Part shown: in pieces, positions 10,665-20,252 of the stretch
How positions within the stretch are numbered: the first letter of the stretch is position 1
Layout: every line of letters starts with the position of its first letter
The notes under the pieces: generated by a model
Told to the model about the DNA's origin: nothing
What the model saw: the letters and a program-made list of their open reading frames with translations, nothing else
The model's database searches: none
Made by a program: the position numbers and the translations under genes
Assembly (NCBI GenBank): GCA_013339895.1
Contig: JABACO010000007.1
Span: 10,382,456 to 10,446,455 of the forward strand
Source: Ephydatia muelleri
Taxonomy: Eukaryota; Porifera; Demospongiae; Spongillida; Spongillidae
Reading direction: 5' to 3'
DNA: 64,000 nt

Positions 10665-11458
10665 TATATGGAACGTTCTATACGAAAATGGGTCTTGTGG
10701 ATTTCATTTTATAACATAAAATTTAAATCGATATATCTTCCGTCATATTAACGCTATCGGGTTCCTATTTTTAACACAACATACCACACCATTACTATAT
10801 GTGAAAATCCATTTTCGTGTCTTACACATGCGGGGTACTGACGTTACAAGGTCCGATACCCCGTAGGGTTCAAAACGGCCACATCTTCAGGTAGGAGTGT
10901 CCAAATCGGTTCAAAATAGGTACCTATGTAGAAGGGCCCTACCGCTATTGATTTGTTCTGTTCGTTAATTTTTGCTTTATCCGTTATGGAGATACAAGTG
11001 TGCAAAGAAATCGCATATTCCCCGGGCGTTACGCGCCATTAACGTATTACGAGGACGTTCTCGAAGCCAGTCGTAATACGTTAATGGCGCGTAACGCCCG
11101 GGAAATATGCAATTTCTTTGCACACTTGTATCTCCATAACGGATAAAGCAAAAATTAACGAACAGAACAAATCAATAGCGGTAGGGCCCTTCTACCTAGG
11201 TACCTATTTTGAACCGATTTGGACACTCCTACCTGAAGATGTGGCCGTTTTGAACCCTACGGGGTATCGGACCTTGTAACGTCGGTACCCCGCATGTGTA
11301 AGACACCAAAATGGATTTTCACATATAGTAATGGTGTGGTATGTTGTGTTAAAAATAGGAACCCGATAGCGTTAATATGACGGAAGATATATCGATTTAA
11401 ATTTTATGTTATAAAATGAAATCCACAAGACCCATTTTCGTATAGAACGTTCCATATA
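10665..11458. mobile_element. Fold-back element with 387-bp inverted arms
   Basis: The arm 10665-11051 is almost the exact reverse complement of 11072-11458, leaving a 20-bp spacer. The ends read TATATGGAACGTTCTATACG and its complement. Scattered single-base differences show the arms are not a trivial assembly mirror. No coding capacity. It lies between two relics of the same LINE family in opposite orientations. No clear target duplication was seen because both flanks are AT-rich. A diverged single arm is at 13118-13450, so the family has more than one member. Confidence 0.9.
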
Positions 11459-11935
11459 CAACACATATATTAGAAGACAGAATCTTCTGTGAAAGAGGAG
11501 AATCGCCTACAGACTCATGGGTGATGGAATCCTGGGGGTCCACTAGACTGTTGTAAAGGTGCAATGACGAGGATATATACCTACCTGATGATGGAGAAAG
11601 GCCTGAGGACAAAAATGATGCTATGTAGGCTGCAGGAGAATGGAAACTTAAGCTCCGAAGCCCTAAACCCCCCCTTTTCAAGCTAAGTTGTGCCTGTTGC
11701 CAGGTGGCAGCAGAAGCATCCACTGCGGTACATTCCGAAAAGCATTGTTGCACACAATCATCAAACAGGGCAAAGGCCTCATTGACTAGGAGAGGTGGAA
11801 TGTTCTTAGCTAAGTGAACTAGTCTGCAAAAGCTCCCACATTGCCTGAGAAGAAGTAGAGCCACCTGGGGGTCGATAGAACCCACAGCTTCTAACTCCTT
11901 TAGCAACTGGAAGCCTCCGACTGTTTCTGCGCTAC
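11459..11935 (-). pseudogene. RLE-type LINE post-RT region, fragment 3
   Basis: Reads LLKELEAVGSIDPQVALLLLRQCG, FCRLVHLAKNIPPLL, RGGLGLRSLSFHSPAAYIASF and then a terminal region interrupted by the fold-back element. It corresponds to the first third of the plus fragment at 9330-10578, with about half the residues shared. Unlike that fragment it remains in one frame across the LSLKRGGLG junction. The zinc and endonuclease parts are missing because the reading frame runs into the fold-back arm. Confidence 0.7.
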
Positions 11936-12299
11936 AAACTTTGCGCAGAACACTAAATCACCTATGGGAGATAAGCATATTAACCACCTCCCTAAGTACA
12001 GCACAGATCGGGAACTGAAGAGGAACCTCTGCTGCTTCTATCAGATGCTGTATGCGGATTTTCAAAAGAGAAGTCTTCCTCTTCACCGCGCGTGAAGAAT
12101 TAAATTCAATGGTTGCCATGGTAACTCATAACTGAAACAAGCTTACAATTGTGTGTTATAACACTTATTAAAAACAATACTGAAAGAAATGTGCACAGTA
12201 TATTAATAAAGTGGCATGTAATTTTCAGCTGAAAACAATGTGTAGGTGGTATATGGTGTACAGGCTGTGTACATAACAATGTGTGTTCACAAGTGCGTG
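11936..12299. other. No gene recognised
   Basis: The first part may be a decayed continuation of the LINE relic. The rest is AT-rich sequence without features. Confidence 0.4.
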
Positions 12300-12740
12300 T
12301 GTGCATGTGCGTGTGTGTGTGTATGTGTTTGTGACGATTATGGTGTACGGTCTATTTACATAAGAATGTGCCAGTGTGTTCTTGCACATGTACATGCTTT
12401 GTGAATACAGTGTGAGAAATAAGAGCCCAAAGTCACTGCAAGTGGTACAAGCCCAGTCTGTGTGAGTGTGTGGTGTGTGTGTGTGTGTCCATGTATGTGT
12501 GCACAGGCGCTTACAGTTCATGCACATGTATACTTTGTGAAAACAGTGTGAGAAATAAGAACTGTCACTGCAAGTGGTACAAGCCCAGTCTGTGTGAGTG
12601 TGTGTGTGTGTGTGTGTGCGCACGCACACAGGTGTGTACATTCATGGACATGTACAATTTGCGAAAACAGTGTGAGAAATAAGAACCCTGCAAGTTGTAC
12701 AAGCCCGTGTGTGTGTGTGTGTGTGTGTGTGTGGCGTGGA
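12300..12740. repeat. GT-rich satellite-like repeat, ~125-bp units
   Basis: Three imperfect long units, each containing ACAGTGTGAGAAATAAGA, a GCAAG(T/G)GTACAAGCCC-type block and an expanded (TG)n tract, at roughly 12380-12473, 12519-12620 and 12643-12735. Two shorter partial units precede them. The open frames across it are repeat artefacts. Confidence 0.85.
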
Positions 12741-13117
12741 CGTGTTCGTGTGTGCAAAGATACAGTAGGTAGGTGTGTGGCAGGTAACAATGCAAGTGCG
12801 TAGTGCATGTTCACGTGCTATGTGAGCTAAGTTATAGCATCCTTGCAGTGTAGCCGAGTGGGCGTGACAGGAATGAAGTTAAGCAAGCGAATGTGGGAAA
12901 GCTTTATAATACACTACTAGGTACCGAACGGTGATGCGAGTGACTAGGAAAATAAAATCCTTACGCGCGTCCGCGACTTGGGAGGCGGCGACAACAATCG
13001 GCGCTAGCTGACAACCATTCGTTAATTCGGTACGATCGTCATATGAGGCGGAGATCGGGCGGAACAAGGAAGTGATTAATATTCATGCGGAATGGGAGAA
13101 TGGAACTAGGGTTGCCT
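12741..13117. other. No gene recognised
   Basis: Unique sequence between the GT-rich repeat and the fold-back relative, with only short, unsupported open frames. Confidence 0.4.
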
Positions 13118-13450
13118 GGGCAAATCGAGCAGGAAATGTGCATTAACTTTGCACACCTGTATCTCCGCAACGGATAGAAAAATAACGAACAGAACAAATC
13201 AATAGCTATAGGACCCCTCTACCTACAAACCGAATTTGAAGCGATTTGATTACTCCTGCCGAAAGTTATGACGGGTTTATACCCTGTGGGGCATCGGACG
13301 TTGCAATACGGGCAGAAATGGTGTAGTATGAAGTGTTGAAAATAGGAAGTCAATGGCGTGTACCGTTCGGAAGTTATAGCGATTCAAACGTGAATGATTT
13401 TTATAACTTTTTGTATATATAGCGATGGGTCATTTTCGCGGAAACTGACC
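13118..13450. mobile_element. Diverged single arm related to the fold-back element
   Basis: Matches one arm of the 10665-11458 element in order: TTTGCACACCTGTATCTCC, AACGAACAGAACAAATCAAT, a block around GGGCATCGGACGTTG and a terminal GATGGGTCATTTTCG. The closing hairpin GGGTCATTTTCGCGGAAACTGACCC is at its right end. Only one arm is present, so it is a half-element or a linear relative. Confidence 0.7.
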
Positions 13451-13784
13451 CATATGAAAGTTAACGTTCGAATATGCTCTTGCAGGTCAATCGAGATTGA
13501 ATACCGGAGAGACCTGCAGTTGGGAGTGGACTATGCGGTAGTAACGTGGATAGGCTGTGTGGCACAGTGTTCAAGTAAAGTGCAACACACAACTAAAATG
13601 AAATAATAAGTACAACAATAATGATAATAGCAATGTCAAAATTAGAATTAAGGCGTACTAAGTTAAATGTTAAAGTAGAAGAGGGAACAGCACGGGCTAT
13701 CCCGTAGGGATAGGGACGGCAGTGGGGGCGAAGGCTGGAGTGGTCGTCCCAGGAGGAGTAGTAGAGGCAACAGGAGCGGAAGCT

Positions 13785-14160
13785 GGAACGTTCGTACCCG
13801 CGCGGGAACAGGCAGAGATCCTGAAATGGCCGAAGCCACGTAGAGTCGCCGCATTAGGGAAGCATACTTATGGCCAATACAAAGCCTGCTCAGTACCATG
13901 TCATTGTCAGGGAACCAAGTGCCAAGGCTGCCGACAATGAAGGGGAGAACTTCAACTTGTTCGTAACGCGTTATGAGTTGTTGTCCGAGGGGCTCGTACT
14001 TGGTTAGTTTAGATTGAGCCGCGTCATGCAATGCTTGGGGACAACCTTCAAACGGAATACACACATGTAACAAAATTACAGAACGGCCATCGGGAGAGAT
14101 AACGGTCAGGTCAGATCTGTTGGCTCCGGTGGCGTTGGGCAGAGGTTGTTCTTTGACCTA
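13785..14160 (-). pseudogene. RLE-type endonuclease fragment (third family)
   Basis: Reads RSDLTVISPDGRSVILLHV, CIPFEG, a lysine block (SKLTKYEPLG), VLPFIVGSLGTWFPDND, VLSRLCIGHKYASLMRR and ASAISGS. The same order (DLIILN, IVDVTVPFEG, EQKYAYL, VVGSLGGWDPAND, VLRKLGIGGRYA, EAIKGS) occurs in the R2-like element at 14.7-15.3 kb. It is therefore a C-terminal PD-(D/E)XK-type endonuclease of an R2-superfamily LINE. The two share only part of their residues, so this is a distinct family. No RT is attached. Confidence 0.6.
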
Positions 14161-14192
14161 AAAAGGGAGGTATGGCTATGGCCCGTATGACC

Positions 14193-14532
14193 AAGGAACG
14201 AGGGACGAACAAACAACAAGGTTTTTGGCGGTTAGTTCACTTTCCAGTCAAGCTGTCTGATCGAAACTACGGCGAGGGGGAAGCGCTCTCAACAGGCAAC
14301 AAGGGAAACGGGGATGGAACATAGAAAAGAAAGTGAATCTCAACGGTCTGATATTGTTGATGATTGTGTATCCCCGAAGGGATGGGCCGCACCCAGAGGT
14401 AGCTAGTGCAATACTGGGGCAACCCGTGGGACCGGCGAAGCAAGCTTCACTCCGAGTCCCGAGTTTCAAAAAATGATGTAATATCGTGGGAACATTGTTC
14501 CCATACGAGATATTACACTCGTAAGAACAGTT
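14193..14532. repeat. Dispersed 340-bp repeat, copy 2
   Basis: Second copy of the repeat at 3832-4177, same orientation, several substitutions and short indels. Its right end (TAAGAACAGTT) abuts the 3' end of the R2-like element. Confidence 0.85.
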
Positions 14533-14678
14533 GTTTTTAATTGAAAACCAAGCAAAAGGTCAGCACCTCCGAAGAGGCGGCCCCCTCGCGGGAGCAACAC
14601 TCTCCGGCAGTGTAACCGGGTACAAACAAAAAGGGAAACAACGCACTATATACACCAATCACTGTTCACGATCAATAC

Positions 14679-15111
14679 ACACAATACAGATATAACTCCA
14701 CTAGGAGTTGTCTTATAATCAAACAGGCACCCGGGTAGGTGGTTAACTGGCTGGGTTGTGGCTGACTTCGGGGCTGTTTGGGTTCCGTCCCTTCCAGATG
14801 GCGAAGCTCCCCTTGATGGCTTCAGTGCAGCACAATTTACGGAAAAGAATCGCATATCTGCCACCGATGCCCAGTTTCCTCAGGACGGGATCGTTACACA
14901 ATACAGATATAACTCCACTAGGAGTTGTCTTATAATCAAACAGGCACCCGGGTAGGTGGTTAACTGGCTGGGTTGTGTCTGACTTCGGGGCTGTTTGGGT
15001 TCCGTCCCTTCCAGATGGCGAAGCTCCCCTTGATGGCTTCAGTGCAGCACAATTTACGGAAAAGAATCGCATATCTGCCACCGATGCCCAGTTTCCTCAG
15101 GACGGGATCGT
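14679..15111. repeat. 217-bp tandem duplication in LINE 3' part
   Basis: 14679-14895 and 14896-15111 are nearly identical direct copies spanning the endonuclease end and the start of the 3' UTR. Near-identity indicates a recent event or an assembly collapse/expansion. Confidence 0.9.
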
Positions 15112-15751
15112 TTGCTGGGTCCCAGCCGCCTAGGGACCCAACTACCATTGCATCAACCTCCACACGGTGGTACCCTTTGTCTCGGAGCAGTGTCTTCAGG
15201 TACGCATATTTTTGCTCCTTGGCGGATCGGGCAGCTGGGAATGCCCCTGCACCCTCAAAGGGAACGGTTACGTCGACTATATGGGCCTCTTAAGTCTGAT
15301 CATTGAGGATGATGAGGTCTGATTTTAGACCACTCCTGTCCCCCGGCAGCACCTGCTCCTTGAATTTCTGGCCCTTCCATGCTGGGATGGCATTGACCAG
15401 TCGTCCAAGGATTTTGTTATGTCGGTGACGCAGGAGACAATGATTAAGGACATGGGCCAGCGTTTCTTGCTCCTCGTGACACTTTGGGCAGCTCATGTCA
15501 GCAATGTCCTCTCCCGCCCTTCGTCTGACTGTTCGGATTGGTAGGAGGTTGAGTCTGGCCTTCAGTGCAAACCTGTACTCCCCAAACGAGGTGTAATTGC
15601 CCGTAGTGATCCAGTGGTTGCTGGAGGTGTGGGCAGCCACACAGGCCATAGCTCTGCCCTGGTCACTGGCTCGGGCCAGGCGTGAGCTGTAGATCTCCTG
15701 CAGATGGGACCTCAGCAGACGACAGAGGTTTTTCCTGCCCCCACAGCCCAC
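14743..15751 (-). pseudogene. R2-like CCHC knuckle and endonuclease region
   Basis: Reads SDQGRAMACVAAHTSSNHWI, a block YRFALKARLNLLPIRT, the knuckle CPKCHEEQETLAHVLNHC (C-x2-C-x7-H-x5-C as read), RHRHNKILGRLV, SDLIILNDQT and a TAA. It continues in frame with EAHIVDVTVPFEG, AKEQKYAYL, VVGSLGGWDPANDPVLRKLG, RYAILFRKL and EAIKGSFAIW. The SDL...IVDVTV...K spacing fits the PD-(D/E)XK nuclease that nicks the target for target-primed reverse transcription. The 217-bp tandem duplication repeats its C-terminal part. Confidence 0.7.
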
Positions 15752-15840
15752 TGTTTTGTTGTTGGGGAGTCGCTGTCGAGCTGGAACTTAGCTCCACAAT
15801 GATTGGCTGCTACCCGAACATCACTCCAGAGGGAGGGACT

Positions 15841-16030
15841 TCAGGTCGCCTGTTTCCCCTCACCAGGGACTGGGAGGGAATTGAGGAAGTCTTGGGCAGA
15901 CTGCAGGTCTCTTCTCCTTGTGTTGGCTGTCTTTTGGAGTTCATGGTGGGCAATGTCCCTAACTCTGGGGTCATTTCTGGAGGCAAGCAGCTTAAAGGCG
16001 GAGGACACCATGTGGATATGTAACTCGTCC
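15841..16030 (-). pseudogene. R2-like linker between RT and CCHC
   Basis: Encodes ELHIHMVSSAFKLLASRNDP, VRDIAHHELQK and a tail FLNSLPVPGEGK. The same linker occurs in the second R2-like fragment (DEIDIARVTTAFKVLGADGD and FLNYPPVPSEGKK near 26.5 kb), which shows both belong to related elements. Confidence 0.6.
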
Positions 16031-16031
16031 A

Positions 16032-17436
16032 TCACACACGGTCCTTACCTATCTGGGAGAGCACGACTTTCGGATCAGCCCCGACTCGGCACTCGAGGTA
16101 TTTGTACGACTGGGCCCAGGAAAGAGCTGGCACCACCTCGTGCCCAAGTGTTGGCTCAAAGTGGACCACTCTCTGACGGGACCCCTGGCTACGTTGGATG
16201 GTGAGTGATGCACCCTTTCTGGCATTGAAGGTAAGGCCCGCCCATCGGCTGGCCAGGTGTGCCCGGTCCAGCATCTCCTGTGTTGTTGAACGGGATGTGG
16301 CCAGTATGCAGAGATCGTCAGCGTAGGCCAGCAATTTGATGCAGGAGTTTGCCATATTGTACCCTGATTCTCCACTGCCCGGATTACTGCTTCCATAACC
16401 AAATTAAAGAGGATGGGGCTCAAGGGGCAGCCCTGCTTGACTCCTCTCCTGCATACGATGGGTCTAGAAATCTCTGCTTTCATCTTTATCCGGGTGATGG
16501 AGTCGGTGTAGATGTCTCTTATGATGTCAATGGTACTCCCGCGTATACCTGCCAGGTTCAGCACTCTCATGAGGGTGGAGTGGGGGATGGATGAGTCTTT
16601 ATCCGGGTGATGGAGTCGGTGTAGATGTCTCTTATGATGTCAATGGTACTCCCGCGTATACCTGCCAGGTTCAGCACTCTCATGAGGGTGGAGTGGGGGA
16701 TGGATGAGTAGGCATCCTTCAGGTCCAGCCAGGTTGCTGACATGGCTCTCTTCCTTCTCCTGGCATCCTGGAGTATGGTACGTAAGGTGAACCCATGCTC
16801 CAGGCAGCCTTCAAAGGGGAGGAAACCTTTCTGAGAAGGACTCATGGATCCCGTGTCCAATGCCCAGCTTGATATCCGTTTGGCAATCACTGCTGCATAG
16901 ATATTGTAGACTGTATTTTGGAGGGCAATAGGTCTCCAGTTGTCCAGGCTGTTAGCGGACCCCTCCATTGTGTACAAGGATGGTGGTGGACTCCTTCCAG
17001 GAGGGAGGGATCTTCCTGTTCACCCTACATGTGTTTAGGATGGCAGTAAGGATGGATCCGGAAGGATCTAGCTGTTTCCAGGCAGCATACTGGAGGTGAT
17101 CAGGACCTGGGGCCGTGGTGCCTTCAGCAGGTCTACCTGAGTGTTCTGTGGACATAAGGGCACTGGAGGAGGTACCGCACAGTTTTCTACTCCAGGATGG
17201 GAGAATTTGTCCTTGAAGTAGCCCTGGACAGCTGACATTGGGACCTTACAGTGTGGTGGATCAGGCGACTTTCGGATGGTCTCCATATAGGCCTTAGGGT
17301 TAGACCTATAGAACTTTTGCCGGTTCGCTTTCCGCCTTATAGCTCGGTTCCTGGCATTGGGTTGTGGTGTAGAGTTTCCCAGAGGGTTTGGCTGGGGGTT
17401 GGTATTGCGTTGTTGCTGCCGCCTCTTCCAGGCCAC
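16032..17436 (-). pseudogene. R2-like reverse transcriptase
   Basis: Domains in order: a basic N-terminal stretch (RNRAIRRKANRQKFYRSNPK), FKDKFSHPG, GPDHLQYAAWK, WRPIALQNTVYNIYAAVIAK, SPSQKGFLPFEGCLEHGF, ATWLDLKDAYSSIPHSTL, CRRGVKQGCPLSPILFNLVM, the catalytic YADD (near 16320) and WAGLTFNARKG. The GFLPFEGCLEH and QGCPLSPILFNLVMEAVIR wording is that of the R2 supergroup. A 113-bp tandem duplication (16483-16708) within the finger/palm region shifts the frame, and there are further stops between the N-terminal parts. Confidence 0.8.
16483..16708. repeat. 113-bp tandem duplication inside the RT
   Basis: 16483-16595 and 16596-16708 are direct copies. Since 113 is not a multiple of three, the duplication throws the RT out of frame. 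Confidence 0.9.
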
Positions 17437-17640
17437 CTGTGGGGTGGGCTCGGTGGTGGGAGCCTTCTGGCGAGCGTATACCCAGGAGGAGAAGCCGTTA
17501 GTCCAGGCTGTCAGTTTTTGGCACCATTCTCCTCACTCTACAACATTCAAAGAACGGTTGGTGAGGTGTCTGATCGAATCGAAATGGCGTGGAGGGGCTT
17601 GGTCGTCCAGTGGGTTCATCAGTAGTTTGGGAGGGTGGGC

Positions 17641-18872
17641 TGCAGTGTGGAAAGAGGATGCCCGAGGATTCAATGGCCGGGTTGTGACTCTATCCCCTGG
17701 TTGGTGGGGGGGGGGGGGGGGGAGAGCGATAAAGGTAAATAGGGCCTGCGTTTACTATTCATTTGTAACTGCTGGAGTACCACTTAGGGTGCTACATTGC
17801 GTCACATTAACAAGATTCGTTGCCCCTAGGCACGTGATGCTCATGGGTACAGACACCTCGTCCCTGACGTTGGTCACGCGACCAGGGAGCGATGTTGACT
17901 GCCAGCTACCCTCTTACATTCATTCGCAGATTTTCCGGCTACGAGCACTGACATGCATGTAGCCCACTGCTGGATATGTGCCCATTTTAAAGGTTGCTTC
18001 TCTTTGGTCAGGCTTCATCCTTGGTTTGTGTATGCCAAGTTCCATCATGCCAGTTTCATTGCGTGTTGCATGAGTGTGTGGTCAAGCAGCTGTGCCCAAT
18101 TGCGAACACTGGCATCACTAGAAATGAATCAAAAACCTAACGATCAAGAAAACATGCAGTCCACCCAACGATTTACTGATGCAGCGAAGCGTTTACCACA
18201 GGATCGGCATCTCCTCTCAACGCAATTAAGGTCGTGACCCCCCCCCCCCCCCCGTAACGTAATTATAATTAGCTTGAAAATGCATGTTACGCTTGGTTAT
18301 TTTTCTTTCAGATTACTATAATGAAATTATCTAAATCATATATGTAAAGAAAGAGCAAGAACTGAGGATTCTCAATATCCACTCCAAGATTTTACTGGAC
18401 GTTGCGATTAAGCTATTCCGAAGTTTGAACACAGCCATGTTTGGCAAGGGAAAATCGCTCGAGGCGGAAATAGGTCGGTGTGCAACTTGGCATTGTGCTA
18501 TGTCATTGTGTAGCTGAACTTGTAAACTACCCTAGAATGCACCCCGCTTATTAATCTATTACTTATACATGAAGTTGTTCGAAGTTAAAGTGCTTATATA
18601 AATGAAATTTTGCACATGAGCAAAGTTTATAGGGTATTAAACTTCCGTTAACTAACTTTCAAGACAAGCGGTGAATGGATCCAATTAGTAAAATCTATGT
18701 ACGACAAATACACACACCTTCCAGCCCGAGAAACTAGGTTTTAGTGTTTCGCCTTTTACATAGCTATTTCCTATATCATTTTAATACAGCCGAATACTCT
18801 TTGTATGCGGCTGCTTAATCACGTGAGTTGAGCGGGGAACATCTGCAACTAATATTCTGTACTGGTTCAATC
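17641..18872. other. No gene recognised; two homopolymer tracts
   Basis: Holds a G tract near 17707-17723 and a C tract near 18239-18254, which could be ends of a G-rich-TIR element, but the bases beyond the homopolymers do not match. Several short open frames have no recognisable domain. Confidence 0.4.
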
Positions 18873-18986
18873 AAGCAATCGTCGTTCCAAGCAATCGTCA
18901 CCGTCGTTCGTTCCAAGCAATCGTCACCGTCGTTCGTTCCAAGCAATCGTCACCGTCGTTCGTTCCAAGCAACCGTCATTGTCGTT
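18873..18986. repeat. 26-bp minisatellite
   Basis: About 4.5 copies of GTTCGTTCCAAGCAATCGTC plus ACCGTC. Confidence 0.9.
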
Positions 18987-19531
18987 CCGCTTTCAGGAGT
19001 CATTAGCATAAAGCCCTGTTACCTATACGTCATAACAAGGACCTTGGCAAGTAAGTACACGATAAATACATGATAAGGCCTCCTATGAATATGTTACACG
19101 ATACAGTACAATAACAACAAGCAGCAGACGGGAGCATTCTCTCTTCACAGTGACTGAATATCATCGCTTCAACATTTAAGGTAAACTAGTGGAAAGAGAA
19201 AAATAATGTAAATTGGTGGGTATGAATGTCAAAATAGGCACTCCAAATAGGTTGGTTTTGCCATTTAGCACAACCTTAGGAATTCACAGTAAAAAAAAAA
19301 AAGAGAGTTAGAATCAATTCTTGATTTCCTATTACATTCTGATACATGTTTACATACCTGGTAAAATGCTCATCAATCACATTCACACACACAAACAATT
19401 CAACCGCTTAATACAAAGAACAAAAGCAAGTAATGTGTCAATGCAAATATATCTACTTATGCTTCAGATAACAGTTTGAATTAAAACCGTCAAGATCTAT
19501 AAGACTTAGAATCCAGAGCAGTAGGGTTGGG
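18987..19531. other. No gene recognised
   Basis: AT-rich unique sequence; probably upstream flank of gene B. No terminal inverted repeat was found for that gene. Confidence 0.4.
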
Positions 19532-19686
19532 CCAGTGGGGAGGGGCTACTAAGGACCAGTAGGTAGGGGCTACTAAGGACCAGTGGGGAGGGGCTACTAA
19601 CGACCAGTGGGGAGGGGCTACTTAGGACCAGTGAGGAGGGGCTACTAAGGACCAGTGGGGAGGGGCTACTAAGGACCAGTGGGGAT
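19532..19686. repeat. 24-bp minisatellite
   Basis: About six copies of a unit containing CCAGTGGGGAGGGGCTACTA, with minor variants. Confidence 0.9.
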
Positions 19687-19794
19687 TCAAAATCACATGG
19701 ATCATAATGGTTTCAGTATTCAATGTGACAAAAAGGTGTTATAGCGATGAGAGTCACCGTTATGTGTGAGTGGGGATGTATTATGAGAATAGGG

Positions 19795-20080
19795 GTGTGA
19801 GTGGGGTGTTGTGTGTTTGAGTGGGGTGTTGTGTTTGAGTGGGGTGTTGTGTGTGAGTGGGGTGTTGTGTGTGAGTGGCGTGTTGCGTTTGAGTGGGGTG
19901 TTGTGTTTGAGTGGAATGTTGTGTTTGAGTGGGTGTTGTGTTTGAGAGGGGTGTTGTATTTGAGTGGGGTGTTGTGTTTGAGTGGGTGTTGCGTTTGAGT
20001 GGGGTGTTGTGTTTGAGTGGGGTGTTGTGTTTGAGTGGGTGTTGTGTTTGAGAGGGGTGTTGTTTTTGAGTGGGATGTAA
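19795..20080. repeat. 18/19-bp minisatellite
   Basis: About fifteen copies of TGTTTGAGTGGGGTGTTG with 18- and 19-bp variants. Open frames on both strands (poly-NTTP-like) are artefacts of the repeat. Confidence 0.9.
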
Positions 20081-20252
20081 CTCCCCACTACAGCACATTA
20101 ATTAATAAAGGGATGTGCTCACAGTAACAGAGAGATCCATGTGATTTTAAAAAGGCTCTGTATAGTGTGCTAATTCTAAATCATGTTTAAATGTCTACAT
20201 TGCAATGTCAATGGGATGACTGCATTCTTTACAGGAGAATTGCCATAGTGAT

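Larger units (their letters stand above)
14540..17640 (-). mobile_element. R2-superfamily-like non-LTR retrotransposon, 5'-truncated and broken
   Basis: A minus-strand non-LTR element: a weak N-terminal region, RT, a post-RT helical region, a CCHC knuckle and a restriction-like endonuclease, then a GC-rich 3' UTR ending near 14540 next to the dispersed repeat. There is no APE endonuclease, and the order matches R2/NeSL/CRE-type elements. Two internal direct tandem duplications (217 and 113 bp) and scattered stops disable it. Confidence 0.75.

Noticed and set aside
12300-12740. His/Thr-rich and Cys/Val-rich open frames
   Set aside because: Artefacts of (TG)n and GT-rich tandem repeats.
17707-18254. 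G tract at left and C tract at right suggesting another G-rich-TIR element
   Set aside because: Bases beyond the homopolymers do not match in inverse orientation and no target duplication was found.
18828-19073. 81-codon plus-strand frame
   Set aside because: Mostly the 26-bp minisatellite; no domain.
19795-20080. Long open frames (poly Asn/Thr/His/Pro) on both strands
   Set aside because: They are translations of an 18/19-bp minisatellite and have no independent support.
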